Of a stretch of DNA of 64,000 nucleotides, positions 34,451 through 44,216 are shown one piece after another (positions within the stretch are counted from its first letter, which is position 1; each line of letters begins with the position of its first letter). A program made the translations under genes and the position numbers. The notes under the pieces were generated by a model, which saw nothing but the letters and a program-made list of their open reading frames with translations, had not been told where the DNA came from and ran no database searches. This stretch comes from Halalkalibaculum roseum (GTDB lineage Bacteria; Bacteroidota; Rhodothermia; Balneolales; Balneolaceae). Location: assembly GCF_011059145.1 (NCBI RefSeq), contig NZ_JAALLT010000002.1, positions 372,001-436,000 on the forward strand, in the 5' to 3' direction.

Positions 34451-36373
34451 TCAGGTTTCAATATTTTGAAGTTCTTCAATTCTGGATCGAGCAAACGAGG
34501 CGTAGAAGCCTTGGGGATATTCTAGTATTATATCCTCATATAGCGATATAATCTCTCCCGTATTCTTAGGGAAAGCAATACTTGATGAAGCCGAATTACC
34601 GGTATCTGCCTGTGAAACTGTTGCTTTTTCACTATAGATCCGGTCACCAATGCGCGCTTTCTCCCACATCAGTCGTTCACGAAGGGGGGAGCTTCTTCCG
34701 GATGAATCCAGGTAACGGGCGATTCGCCCATAGGCAAAGGTTAATATGTCCGGGCTGATATGGGAACTCAGCTCCAGCAGGGCTTCATCAGACAGTGGGT
34801 TAATTGAATTTTCTGAAATCAACGGTTCAAGGGCAGAAATAGCGCTGTCCCTGGCTCCCTGGGCAAAGTATTCTACGGCTTTGGCAAAGGGCCGAAGCAG
34901 CTCGCCCGTGCTGTCGGCTTGTAATCCATCCTGAATCCATACCCTAAGCTGTACGGCATCATTGGCAAAATAGGAAGTGGTCTGTCGTTCCAGGGCATTT
35001 AATTGAATCTTTGCAAATTCATAATCTCCTGAATAAAAGTCCGTGAGTGCAAGGTAGTATCTTGTTTTTTCCGCCAGATCACCCAGGCGAATATCTTTAT
35101 TGCTCTTCGTGAATGCGATGCGGGCTCGGCTGTAATTACGATCATAAAGATATATTCTACCCTGAATATAGCTACGCTGGGCCAAATTCGAACTGTCAGC
35201 CCGTTGCTCCAGCTTGGCTAAATATCTTTTGGCATCACGGGGATCATGTAAATGCTCCAGCGCCAGTTCGGCCTGGGTAATATAAACCCTATCCATATTT
35301 CTGTAGCCCGGTTCCTGACGTTCGAGCTGCGAAAGCGTTTCAAAGGCTTTCTTGTATAGGGAATCCCTTTTTTGTCCACTGGAGAGGTTGAAATCAGAAA
35401 GGTAGTCGGCCCACTCTATGTAGATATTGGCAATTTCTTCAAGGCTCTGATACTTGGCGACTTCGATATTATTATCAACGTAATACCGGTAAGCCTCTTC
35501 TGCGAGTTTGAATTGACGGTCTGAAAGTAATTTTGCTCCCAGTCCATAAAGACTATACGAGGTATACGATTGAGACTCTTCAAATTCCCGGGCAGTAGCC
35601 AGTGCTCTTTCATAGAGTTCCCGCTCCAGCAATAGCCACAATTCGAGCTGATGCAGGTCCCTGTAACTGGGATGTGTAGCAGGCAGGTCTTCCAGAAAAT
35701 CTCCAATCTCCAATATGGCAATGTCGTATAGATAATCGTCATTGAAACGCAATAGTGTAGACTGCACGTAGTTAATGCGATCAGGATTCTCTTTGATCAG
35801 GTCCAGGTACTCCCGAACAGATTCTTCATATTTGCCGGCCCGCATGTAGGTGCTGGCCAGTTCACTTGAGAGAACAGTGCTGTCGGAAAACAAACGGGCT
35901 GCGGCTTTATAGGTGTCAATGGCAGCATCAAAAGCTCTTCTGTCACGCATTGCCCGGGCCATGGTGAGAAAGATTTCCATATTTCCCGGGTTCTCCCTTT
36001 TCACCTCTTCCCAAATGGAGAAAGCCTTTTGCGTATCTCCGCTAATATGATAAATCTCGCCCAAACGTATACCAGCTCGAGCCGGATAATAAGCCTGATT
36101 ACGGGCTTCTGTTGTTATTTCAATAGCTGTTTCATACCGTTTGAGGTTGATCAGACTTTCCGTTGCTTTTTCCAGGAATAAATAATTCTCCGGATTCTCT
36201 TCGTGGAGGTTATAAAACATATCATAGGCCCTTTCATACTGCTGATTTTGCAGCATCTGGTTGGCAATAAAATAGGCATTGCTATTCTGGGCCTGAACCG
36301 GATGAACTGCTATAGCGCAGCTCATAAAAAGCATAATAAATGCCAATATGGAAGAGTAAACCTGTTTATTCAT
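34451..36373 (-). CDS. Exported TPR-repeat protein
   Basis: This 640-residue protein begins at ATG 36373, which overlaps the maf stop by 8 nt (ATGAATAA), implying translational coupling. A signal peptide (~residues 1-28, ending HPVQAQ) is followed by about ten tetratricopeptide-like helices: YERAYDMFYNLHEENPENYLFLEKATESLINLKRYETAI, MARAMRDRRAFDAAIDTYKAAARLF, and so on to ~550. Such periplasmic TPR proteins act as scaffolds. It is the middle gene of maf-TPR-secreted family, so it may support envelope assembly. No enzymatic motif is seen. Confidence 0.85.
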   Translation of the reverse strand: MNKQVYSSILAFIMLFMSCAIAVHPVQAQNSNAYFIANQMLQNQQYERAYDMFYNLHEENPENYLFLEKATESLINLKRYETAIEITTEARNQAYYPARAGIRLGEIYHISGDTQKAFSIWEEVKRENPGNMEIFLTMARAMRDRRAFDAAIDTYKAAARLFSDSTVLSSELASTYMRAGKYEESVREYLDLIKENPDRINYVQSTLLRFNDDYLYDIAILEIGDFLEDLPATHPSYRDLHQLELWLLLERELYERALATAREFEESQSYTSYSLYGLGAKLLSDRQFKLAEEAYRYYVDNNIEVAKYQSLEEIANIYIEWADYLSDFNLSSGQKRDSLYKKAFETLSQLERQEPGYRNMDRVYITQAELALEHLHDPRDAKRYLAKLEQRADSSNLAQRSYIQGRIYLYDRNYSRARIAFTKSNKDIRLGDLAEKTRYYLALTDFYSGDYEFAKIQLNALERQTTSYFANDAVQLRVWIQDGLQADSTGELLRPFAKAVEYFAQGARDSAISALEPLISENSINPLSDEALLELSSHISPDILTFAYGRIARYLDSSGRSSPLRERLMWEKARIGDRIYSEKATVSQADTGNSASSSIAFPKNTGEIISLYEDIILEYPQGFYASFARSRIEELQNIET

Positions 36374-36980
36374 CTTTTGGTGGATCGCTGTTATGTGATA
36401 AGAATTCAGGGGCAAATTCTTTTAGGTGTTGATATAACGCGTAAAGTGGCAGTCCAACAACATTATAATAATCACCCTCAATTCTTTTTACAAAGATGGC
36501 ACCCCAGTCATCCTGGATGCCGTAACTTCCTGCCTTGTCCATGGGACTGCCATCTTGCACGTAGTCATTTATTTCTTCTGAAGTTAACTTTCCAAAATAA
36601 ACGATCGTTTCTTCAACGAACGTTTCTTTCTGCAATATGTTACCCTCACTATCTGTTTTAACCAGGGCAACACCGGTTAGCACCTTATGCCGGTCATCAC
36701 TTAGTTTGGCAAGCATTGATTTGGCTTCATCAGCAGAGTTCGGTTTCCCCAATATTTTTTCATTGTCAACTACCAGTGTATCTGCACCGATAACCAGACT
36801 GGAAAATTTTCCTTCAGATACATCCATCGCTTTGTGAAGAGCAAGATTTTGTACGATATCGGAAGGCTGTTCGTTATTACTGTAGGTTTCATCACAGGAA
36901 CTTGATTCAATGCTAAATTTCAGATTCAGGAGTTCCAGCAAATATTTACGTCGCGGACTCCGGGAGGCTAATACAATCAA
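36366..36980 (-). CDS. maf: Maf-family nucleotide pyrophosphatase
   Basis: Maf/YhdE proteins hydrolyse non-canonical or canonical nucleoside triphosphates and act in housekeeping and septum control. This 204-residue member has the N-terminal SASRSPRRxxLL-type motif (ASRSPRRKYLLELLN), the VIGADTLV metal/nucleotide region (~62-69), LGKPNSADEAKSMLAKLS (~76-93) and the DKAGSYGIQDDWGAIFVKRIEGDYYNVVGLP block (~147-177). The start is TTG 36980 (no ATG or GTG is available in the conserved N-terminus). It is the first gene of a minus-strand unit, divergent from DUF3098. Confidence 0.92.
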   Translation of the reverse strand: MIVLASRSPRRKYLLELLNLKFSIESSSCDETYSNNEQPSDIVQNLALHKAMDVSEGKFSSLVIGADTLVVDNEKILGKPNSADEAKSMLAKLSDDRHKVLTGVALVKTDSEGNILQKETFVEETIVYFGKLTSEEINDYVQDGSPMDKAGSYGIQDDWGAIFVKRIEGDYYNVVGLPLYALYQHLKEFAPEFLSHNSDPPKDE

Positions 36981-37077
36981 TCTGCTGATACTTACAAATT
37001 AGAGTTAATTATTAAGATAAGATTTGTTATCCTTTCGCTTACTGAGAATCTCGATTCAAAATCCAAATTTATTCAAA

Positions 37078-37332
37078 ATGGCAAGACAGCAGGAATATAA
37101 ATCAGAAAACAATAACATGTTGTTCAATGCCTGGAACTATAAAGCACTTGCAATTGGGCTGTTATTGGTGATTACCGGTTTTGTAGCCATGTATATTGAG
37201 AATGAGGTTGAAGGCTTTATATCCCTGTTCGTGTCGCCGATAGTAATCATGGCGGGGTATATCACCGTTATTTTTGCAATCATGAAACATGACAGGCAAA
37301 ACGGTCAGACTCCGGAACACACATCAGGTTAA
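37078..37332 (+). CDS. DUF3098 small membrane protein
   Basis: This 84-residue protein begins at ATG 37078; the frame remains open upstream but that part is unlike the family. Two transmembrane helices (ALAIGLLLVITGFVAMYI and VIMAGYITVIFAIM) flank a short hydrophilic turn, and the C-terminus is charged. This is the DUF3098 layout, a Bacteroidota family of unknown role. It is followed after 6 nt by the DUF92 gene on the same strand, so they are likely co-transcribed. Confidence 0.82.
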   Translation: MARQQEYKSENNNMLFNAWNYKALAIGLLLVITGFVAMYIENEVEGFISLFVSPIVIMAGYITVIFAIMKHDRQNGQTPEHTSG

Positions 37333-37338
37333 TGAAAA

Positions 37339-38169
37339 GTGGATCGTAAAGCGAACTACTTTTTTTTGCTCTCCTTAATTTCAGTGTTTGTTTTAGAGGC
37401 AAATGCCGGGGAACACATCCGTATCATCACCGGTGCCATTCTAGCGGTAATATTTTGTGCGGCAGCCTTTCTTTTTCGCTGGTTAAGCCTCAGCGGTACC
37501 TATGCGGCCATCATTTCAGGAACCATAGTATTCGGATTAGGAGGAATTTCCTCCACGGCTATACTGCTGGCTTTTTTTATCAGCAGTACACTGATCTCAA
37601 AAAAGTATACGCGCTCTTTAGATGAAACATCACATGCTTATTCTGAGAAAATACGGCGTGACGGATTACAGGTGTGGAGCAATGGATTCTGGTTTACGTT
37701 ATTTTTACTTCTCTGGTTTGTTTTTCACAACGATGCAATGCTTTTAGGTGCCTTGGGAGCTATAGCCACCGCCACGGCCGATACCTGGGCTACTGAACTG
37801 GGCAGCAGACGATTTTCCTCACAAACGTATTTGATAAGCGGTTTCAGTAAAGTAGCACCCGGTACTGACGGCGGTATTAGTGTACCCGGAACACTTGCCG
37901 CTATGATCGGTAGCCTGAGTATCTCATTGATATCAATTTACGTTTTTTCACTGATGGGAGTACTAATAATACCCATTTTAGTAGCGGGATTTTTGGGATG
38001 TCTGGCAGATTCTTATTTTGGTGCGATCTTTCAGCAGAAAGAGCCTGCCAAAAACTGGCCGGGTATTTTGAAAGGACTCAACATGAAACTGGATAATAAC
38101 ATGATAAACTGGATCTCGTCGGGATTCGGTGCACTTATAGCGATAATTCTTAAACTCATTTTGATATGA
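37339..38169 (+). CDS. DUF92 (TIGR00297) family membrane protein
   Basis: This 276-residue polytopic membrane protein of the DUF92 family has about seven helices. The conserved segments are YAAIISGTIVFGLGG (~55-69), GAIATATADTWATELG (~139-154) and KVAPGTDGGISVPGTLAA (~173-190), a motif common to phytyl-phosphate kinase VTE6 and its prokaryotic homologues. VTE6 uses CTP-dependent chemistry on prenyl phosphates; whether this protein does is unknown. The start is GTG 37339, since the nearby ATG 37332 ends at TAA after five codons. It overlaps the next gene by 4 nt. Confidence 0.83.
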   Translation: MDRKANYFFLLSLISVFVLEANAGEHIRIITGAILAVIFCAAAFLFRWLSLSGTYAAIISGTIVFGLGGISSTAILLAFFISSTLISKKYTRSLDETSHAYSEKIRRDGLQVWSNGFWFTLFLLLWFVFHNDAMLLGALGAIATATADTWATELGSRRFSSQTYLISGFSKVAPGTDGGISVPGTLAAMIGSLSISLISIYVFSLMGVLIIPILVAGFLGCLADSYFGAIFQQKEPAKNWPGILKGLNMKLDNNMINWISSGFGALIAIILKLILI

Positions 38170-39470
38170 AGAAATGGTATAAGCAGTTACACTGGCAAAT
38201 ATTGATCGGTTTGGTTCTTGGACTTATATGGGGTTTGATTGCCAGTGTAGCGGGATTATCGTCATTCACTATTGACTATGTTAAGCCATTCGGTACCATC
38301 TTTGTCAATCTGTTGAAGCTAATCGCAGTACCTCTTGTATTAGCCTCCCTGATCGTTGGGGTTACCAATCTCAACGATGTCACAAAGCTATCCCGGATGG
38401 GTGGCAAGACCATTCTATTCTATATGTTTACTACCGTATGTGCCATTACCATCGGTCTTACGGTTGTTAATGTCATGCAACCGGGCAAGGCCCTACCGCA
38501 GGAGACACAGGCTGAACTGCAGGCCAGCTACAGTCAAAATATCGAAGGCTCGGAAGAGTCGGCGATGGAATTCAAGGAGAGAGGGCCACTGGATTTTATC
38601 GTGGATATAGTTCCGCAAAACGTGGTTCAGTCGGCCTCGGATAATGGTAATATGCTACAGATTGTATTTGTGGCAATTCTGTTGGGCATCGGTATTATCC
38701 AGATACCAAAAGAAAAGGGAAGGATACTGATCAAGTTTTTCGACTCGCTGAATGATGTCATCATCAAGCTGGTGGATTTTATTATGCTTACGGCACCCTA
38801 TGGAGTTTTTGCCCTAATGGCCGGTGTGATTGTAGACCTGGCGGGTGACGACCTGACGAAGGCACTAGATCTGCTGGGCGCTCTTGGCTGGTATTGCATT
38901 GCCGTTCTGCTTGGCCTGATCCTGCATGTACTGATTGTATATTCCAGCCTCTTTAAGATGTTCAGCAAGATGAAGATCAAAGATTTCTTCAAAGCCATAC
39001 AGCCTGCTATATTACTGGGATTCTCTACCAGCTCAAGTTCAGCCACACTGCCTGTAACCATGGAAAGAGTTGAGAAAAATGTCGGGGTTGATGAGGAGGT
39101 TGCAAGTTTTGTTCTGCCTATCGGCGCTACTATCAATATGGACGGAACCAGTCTGTATCAGGCCGTTGCAGCCGTGTTTATAGCTCAGGCTTTGGGACTT
39201 GATCTTTCCATTGCGCAACAGCTAACCATTGTGCTGACCGCTACGCTGGCTTCTATTGGTGCTGCAGGAGTGCCTGGTGCCGGTATTATCATGCTGGTTA
39301 TTGTACTGCAGGCTATTGAAGTGCCCGTTGAGGGTATTGCACTGATACTTGGGGTTGACAGATTACTCGACATGTGCCGAACAGCTGTCAATATTACCGG
39401 AGACGCAGCTGTTTCTGTTGCTGTTGCCCACACCGAGGGTCTTCTGGGTGAAATGCATCTGGAAGATTGA
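38166..39470 (+). CDS. Dicarboxylate/amino acid:cation symporter
   Basis: This 434-residue sodium- or proton-coupled symporter of the DAACS/GltP family has about eight transmembrane helices plus the two re-entrant hairpins. The serine-rich hairpin GFSTSSSSATLP is at ~281-292 and the signature NMDGTSLYQAVAAVF at ~321-335 is intact. The conserved RLLDMCRTAVNITGDA block is at ~399-414. Substrate is probably glutamate, aspartate or C4-dicarboxylates. ATG 38166 overlaps the DUF92 stop by 4 nt (ATGA), so it is translationally coupled to DUF92. Confidence 0.92.
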   Translation: MKKWYKQLHWQILIGLVLGLIWGLIASVAGLSSFTIDYVKPFGTIFVNLLKLIAVPLVLASLIVGVTNLNDVTKLSRMGGKTILFYMFTTVCAITIGLTVVNVMQPGKALPQETQAELQASYSQNIEGSEESAMEFKERGPLDFIVDIVPQNVVQSASDNGNMLQIVFVAILLGIGIIQIPKEKGRILIKFFDSLNDVIIKLVDFIMLTAPYGVFALMAGVIVDLAGDDLTKALDLLGALGWYCIAVLLGLILHVLIVYSSLFKMFSKMKIKDFFKAIQPAILLGFSTSSSSATLPVTMERVEKNVGVDEEVASFVLPIGATINMDGTSLYQAVAAVFIAQALGLDLSIAQQLTIVLTATLASIGAAGVPGAGIIMLVIVLQAIEVPVEGIALILGVDRLLDMCRTAVNITGDAAVSVAVAHTEGLLGEMHLED

Positions 39471-39523
39471 TTCCAAATGTATTTGGGTAATAGCCCATTG
39501 AGGAAATATTTTATAATACCCGA

Positions 39524-39539
39524 AAAACGGAAACGTTTT
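39524..39539 (+). terminator. Weak hairpin downstream of the symporter gene
   Basis: AAAACG (39524-39529), a GAAA tetraloop, then CGTTTT (39534-39539) form a 6-bp stem. GGGTA/TACCC and CCAAAT/ATTTGG pairs lie just upstream, so this may be a composite terminator for the DUF3098-DUF92-symporter unit. Confidence 0.35.
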
Positions 39540-39597
39540 ACCGCTAAATGCATATAAATCATATCAGATTCAATACGATTTAACTCAACAAAACCGA

Positions 39598-40485
39598 ATG
39601 CATGTGCGAAAGCTATTACTAACCTGTTTGCTCTGCCTGGTCGCTGCCGGGAGTACAACTGCATTTTCGAATTCCGGTGACATCTATGATCAAAAATTGG
39701 AAGAGGGTATTGAGTACTTTTACCAGACAGACTGGGATAAGGCAGCTGTCATATTCAACGAGTTAAAATCACGTGACAGGGAAGATCCCCGAGCTTATTT
39801 CTTTCATGCCATGATTCCTTTCTGGGAATACTTTTTCGGAGGCAATTCACCTAAGGTAGCTCAAGATTTTCTGGAGCGATCACAAAGTGCTATAGATATC
39901 AGTTCAGAGAGACTTAATGAAAACCCTCATGATACCACCATGGTATTGATGCTGAGCGGACTGTATGGATACAGAAGTCTGGTGGCTGCCAGCGAAAAAA
40001 ACTATCAGACAGCGATAGAAAGCGGAATGACCGGATTCAGGTACACACGGCAGCTTCTTGCTCTTGATGATGACGATCCGAAAGCACTGATTGGTAAGGG
40101 GATTTTTTATTATATGGTAGGTACCGTGCCTAAAGAGTTGCGCTGGGCAACGAATCTGATGGGAATCAGAGGGGATAAACAGGAGGGTCTTAGCATACTG
40201 GAGCACGCGGCTACATCAGAAAGCTATGTCAGTAACGATGCCAAAATGATACTTTCATACCTCTATAAGACGGAAGGTATGTATGATAAAGCGCTGACGC
40301 ATATTGAAGATCTGTGCTATAGATATGAAGAGAATATCATTTTTCAATTCAACTATGCTGAGATTCTTGAAAAAAGCAACCGACAGGAAGAGGCAAAAGC
40401 AGCCTACAGAACGGTGGTTGAGCTTCAGAATAGCCATTTGGATACACTGAAGGAACAGAGCAAAGAAAAAATCCGAAATTTATAA
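39598..40485 (+). CDS. Exported TPR-repeat protein
   Basis: This 295-residue protein has a signal peptide (MHVRKLLLTCLLCLVAAGS, ~residues 1-23) and several TPR-like helices. They begin with YDQKLEEGIEYFYQTDWDKAAVIFNELKSRDREDP (~31-65) and end with IIFQFNYAEILEKSNRQEEAKAAYRTVVEL (~250-279). It contains a conserved middle segment PKALIGKGIFYYMVGTVPKELRWATNLMG. It has no membrane-spanning helix beyond the signal, so it is periplasmic or lipid-facing. It follows the symporter after a 127-bp gap. The role is unknown. Confidence 0.8.
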   Translation: MHVRKLLLTCLLCLVAAGSTTAFSNSGDIYDQKLEEGIEYFYQTDWDKAAVIFNELKSRDREDPRAYFFHAMIPFWEYFFGGNSPKVAQDFLERSQSAIDISSERLNENPHDTTMVLMLSGLYGYRSLVAASEKNYQTAIESGMTGFRYTRQLLALDDDDPKALIGKGIFYYMVGTVPKELRWATNLMGIRGDKQEGLSILEHAATSESYVSNDAKMILSYLYKTEGMYDKALTHIEDLCYRYEENIIFQFNYAEILEKSNRQEEAKAAYRTVVELQNSHLDTLKEQSKEKIRNL

Positions 40486-40623
40486 GTTTTTAATGGTTGA
40501 AAATTAATGCCCAATATCCTTATAAATGTTTGATTTAAGTATAAAAATGGCTTAATTAATTATATGTAAATGTGAATCAAAACAGACATCTATCGTATAG
40601 ATTAACGTTACTGCTACTTCGAA

Positions 40624-43176
40624 ATGGGTTATACGCTGCCGCGCACTAAAACCGGAAAAGGATTTATCTCTTTTGTGCTGTCACTGATAGTGGCCGTGAT
40701 TCCCGTTTTATGTCCTGCACAAAGCTCTGAGTCGCCTTCCTATCAGCAGAGTGAATTTGTTTCAAATGAAACCACTCAACCGGAATCTTATATTAATTAC
40801 GCATCTCCTGACGATTTACCCGAAGCTGTACCTGAACCCGACAAAAGTAATGACCTGGAACAGCAAGTTGCACCGGTGATCTCTTTTACCGTTTCATCTC
40901 TGACAGTTAAAGAAAATATTGGTACGGTTAATCTTAATGTAGAATTACTTCAAACCGAGAACACCGGAGTGGAAGTAGAGATAATTTTTCTGCAGGGATC
41001 AAGCAGTGCAACGTCTTCCGATCTCTCTGATTTTCGTAGTGAAAGTATCTACTTTAATGAATCTGATGTGGCCGGAACGGTGAAGACCTTAAGAATTCCC
41101 ATAACTAACGACAGCGAGTATGAACAGAGTGAAACTGCGGTGTTTCGTCTTCAAAGCAATTCATCTGTTAGCATTGCAGAACCGTCACTTCTCACATTGG
41201 TAATTCAGGATGATGATACACCCAGCATTATTATAAACGAGATTTTTGCGAATCCGATGGAAGGTATCGGAGACGCCAACGGAGACGGGGTAGTTTCTAG
41301 TACTGAGGATCAGTTTGTAGAGTTGGTCAACACGGAAGGGGAAGCCGTTGATATTAGCGGATGGACTCTATCAGACGATTTGAGCACTCGATTTACCTTT
41401 CCAAGTGGAACGGTGCTGCAACCCGGAAGAGCTAGTGTCGTTTTTGGCGGTGGAGAACCTGCCGGTAATTTTGGAGGGGCTACAGTATTTACAGCCGACA
41501 ATCTGGGAATCGATAATTCCGGGGATAAGCTCATATTAAGAGACAATCAGGATATTATAGTTGAAGAGGCGGAATATACCTTAAGTCCAAATGAAAGTGA
41601 GTCACTCAATAGAGGGCGAGAAGATAACGGAAACTTTTACGTGCGTCATTCTGAGGCATCTGAGGACCCAAACAAGCTTTTTTCTCCGGGAACCAGGATT
41701 GACGGGACCTCTTTCGGTTCTCGCTATGCCTTGAGACTGGGTGGAGGCGAGGGCTGGCGTCTGCTTTCATCCCCAACCCGCAATACTACATTCAAAGAGC
41801 TTTTGGGTGATTTTCAAATGAATACCACCTCCATCTCAAACCGGTCTGATCAGGTGGCAACTCTTTATGAATGGAGAGAAGGCAGATTTCAACCCGTTGA
41901 AAATCTTGAGAACGAATTGGAAGCAGGCAAAGGGTATGCAGTTTACTTCAGTCGGGATGATAATACCGGTATCCCGGGCGTGCAGGGCGGCTTCCCGAAA
42001 GTCATTACTACCGATAACCCTGAGAACAGTGGACCGGTGCCTGTTACATTATCTACGGCAGAGTTCAATGGCAGCAAGGGATGGAATCTGATGGGAAATC
42101 CTTTTGGTACCGAAATATCTGTTGAAGCTCTACTTGGCACCCTTAGAAGAGCACTGCAAATTGAACATCCTGAAATGCAGCTAAATGGCAATGTCTATGT
42201 TTGGGATCCTTCAGCCAATGCCGGCAACGGTGATTATCTTGTTTTAGAAGAAAATGAAAGCAATAAAATTCTGCCCTTTCAGGCTTTTTGGGTTAAAATT
42301 GATAATGCGGAAGGCAGTGAAGATATTTCTATCAGTGCAACACTAGAAAGAGATGAGATTAGGTTTGTCAATTCAAGCCGCTTTAAAGATAGCAATAGGG
42401 AAGAATTCAGCCTAAACCTGACCCTAGGCGATGGTACTCTTTATGATGATTACCAGCTCTCTTTTAACAGTGAGGGAACCGTAGATACTGATATTCATGA
42501 TGCGTTTAAGTTGCACTCAATAAATACTAACTCAATCACTCTATACAGTCTTTCCGGACAGGACAAGCTCATGAAGAATGTACTTCCCTATGATCTTGAC
42601 GGCACTATGGAAATACCTATTGATTTTGATGCCAATGGGAGGGAGGAGCTGAGATTCGAATGGGGCAGGCTGGATGATATACCGGATAATTGGAACATTA
42701 CATTAACAGACAGGGAGCTGAACAAGGAAATCAACTTACGCTCTTCCAGCGATTATCGTTTTACTGTTACTTCGGATGATAGCCCCAGCAACATTGAAGA
42801 TGATAATGCGGGGTTACCATTCAGTAGGGCAAGCTTAGATAGTGAAGAACCAAGATTTATTCTGACAGTACGACCGGGGAACACCGGACCGGTAAACAAC
42901 CCGGATATACCGGAATCCGTGAAATTGAATCCCAATTACCCTAACCCTTTCAATCCGGCAACTACGATCAGCTATGAATTAAAAGAAGATTCGGAAGTAC
43001 TGCTCAGCATCTGGAATATCGTAGGACAGCGCGTGGTAACGCTGGTTGACGGTATGCAAGAAGCAGGGCAACATACAGCCAACTGGAATGCCAGTGAGAT
43101 GCCCAGCGGTATCTATATTGCCCAGCTGGAAGTCGGCGGACAAGTATTCATCAGAAAGATGACTCTTATCAAGTAA
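40624..43176 (+). CDS. Surface/secreted lamin-tail protein with T9SS sorting domain
   Basis: This 850-residue exported protein has a signal peptide to ~residue 34 (VLCPAQ). A Calx-beta-like domain (~88-195) is followed by a lamin-tail (LTD) domain (~200-325; SIIINEIFANPMEGIGDANGDGVV and VELVNTEGEAVDISGWTLSDD). A beta-rich region and a short Pro-rich linker come next. The last ~80 residues form a type IX secretion A-type sorting domain (NPNYPNPFNPATTISYEL...GEMPSGIYIAQL-like pattern ending FIRKMTLIK). This shows the cell uses T9SS, so the protein is exported across the outer membrane. LTD and Calx-beta domains suggest nucleic-acid or calcium binding in an adhesin. Confidence 0.88.
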   Translation: MGYTLPRTKTGKGFISFVLSLIVAVIPVLCPAQSSESPSYQQSEFVSNETTQPESYINYASPDDLPEAVPEPDKSNDLEQQVAPVISFTVSSLTVKENIGTVNLNVELLQTENTGVEVEIIFLQGSSSATSSDLSDFRSESIYFNESDVAGTVKTLRIPITNDSEYEQSETAVFRLQSNSSVSIAEPSLLTLVIQDDDTPSIIINEIFANPMEGIGDANGDGVVSSTEDQFVELVNTEGEAVDISGWTLSDDLSTRFTFPSGTVLQPGRASVVFGGGEPAGNFGGATVFTADNLGIDNSGDKLILRDNQDIIVEEAEYTLSPNESESLNRGREDNGNFYVRHSEASEDPNKLFSPGTRIDGTSFGSRYALRLGGGEGWRLLSSPTRNTTFKELLGDFQMNTTSISNRSDQVATLYEWREGRFQPVENLENELEAGKGYAVYFSRDDNTGIPGVQGGFPKVITTDNPENSGPVPVTLSTAEFNGSKGWNLMGNPFGTEISVEALLGTLRRALQIEHPEMQLNGNVYVWDPSANAGNGDYLVLEENESNKILPFQAFWVKIDNAEGSEDISISATLERDEIRFVNSSRFKDSNREEFSLNLTLGDGTLYDDYQLSFNSEGTVDTDIHDAFKLHSINTNSITLYSLSGQDKLMKNVLPYDLDGTMEIPIDFDANGREELRFEWGRLDDIPDNWNITLTDRELNKEINLRSSSDYRFTVTSDDSPSNIEDDNAGLPFSRASLDSEEPRFILTVRPGNTGPVNNPDIPESVKLNPNYPNPFNPATTISYELKEDSEVLLSIWNIVGQRVVTLVDGMQEAGQHTANWNASEMPSGIYIAQLEVGGQVFIRKMTLIK

Positions 43177-43322
43177 TGCTCTGCCGAATAAAGACTTGTT
43201 TGCATGATCATTTTTGATTCCCTCTCTTATGCTACTATCTTTATTGAAATCATAGCCGTATTTATACTGTTATCATCATACATTTAACCAATAATTAAAG
43301 GAGGAGCACACTTACTTAGCAC

Positions 43323-44141
43323 ATGCAATATAAAAATGTACAAGGCATCGACATTCCTGAGATAGGTTTAGGAACTTATAAATTACATGACCGGGAATGT
43401 TCAAATGCTGTTAGAATGGCGCTTGAAATGGGGTATCGTCATATTGATACCGCACAAATGTACAAAAATGAAAGAGAGATTGGAGAGGCCTTGGGCGTCT
43501 CGAATGTCTCACGCGAAGATATTTTTCTCACCACAAAAATCTGGCATACCAATCTTGATTCTGAAGATGTACTCCAGACTACGGAAGAGACCCTAAGGAA
43601 TCTGGACACGCCTTATGTTGACTTGTTACTTATTCACTGGCCGAATGACCAGTATGATTTGCGTAAAACCATTGAATCCATGTTGGTACTGCGTGACCAG
43701 GGAAAGGCGATGAATATCGGAGTGAGTAATTTTCCACTTTCCATGTTGAAAGAGGTCAATGATGAGATAAGGGCGCCTATCTTTTGCAATCAGGTAGAAT
43801 TTCATCCCTTCCTAGATCAACTTGATCTGCTGGATTATGCTATGGAAAAGGACATCCTCTTGACAGCTTACAGTCCACTTGCCCAGGGCAAGGTAATGGA
43901 AAATGAGGTATTGCAGGAAATCGGTGAGACACATGGAAAGAGTCCCGCCCAGATTTCACTGCGCTGGCTCATCGAACAAGAGAATGTAGTAGCTATACCC
44001 AAAGCTAGCAGTCGGGAGCACCTGGAAGCCAATATCGACATCTTTGATTTCGAGCTTAGTGATGAGGAATTCGACCGCATCGACCGACTAGAGAAGTCAG
44101 AAAGGCTTGTAAATCCGAGTTTTGCTCCAAACTGGGACTAG
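43323..44141 (+). CDS. Aldo/keto reductase
   Basis: This is a 272-residue NADPH-dependent oxidoreductase of the AKR superfamily. Catalytic Asp42, Tyr47, Lys72 and His105 sit in DTAQMY, TTKIW and LLIHWP. The barrel strands and the C-terminal cofactor site IPKASSREHLEAN (~224-236) are intact. It is close to AKR5-type 2,5-diketo-gluconate reductases; substrate cannot be inferred. The ATG is fixed because TAG precedes it. A perfect AAAGGAGGAG lies 16 nt upstream, farther than usual. Confidence 0.92.
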   Translation: MQYKNVQGIDIPEIGLGTYKLHDRECSNAVRMALEMGYRHIDTAQMYKNEREIGEALGVSNVSREDIFLTTKIWHTNLDSEDVLQTTEETLRNLDTPYVDLLLIHWPNDQYDLRKTIESMLVLRDQGKAMNIGVSNFPLSMLKEVNDEIRAPIFCNQVEFHPFLDQLDLLDYAMEKDILLTAYSPLAQGKVMENEVLQEIGETHGKSPAQISLRWLIEQENVVAIPKASSREHLEANIDIFDFELSDEEFDRIDRLEKSERLVNPSFAPNWD

Positions 44142-44216
44142 GCACAATAAAGGTTAGCGGAACGATAAAGGCGATTCTGTTTTTTTAAAATTGAATTGAA
44201 ACAGAGTCACAGAGAG

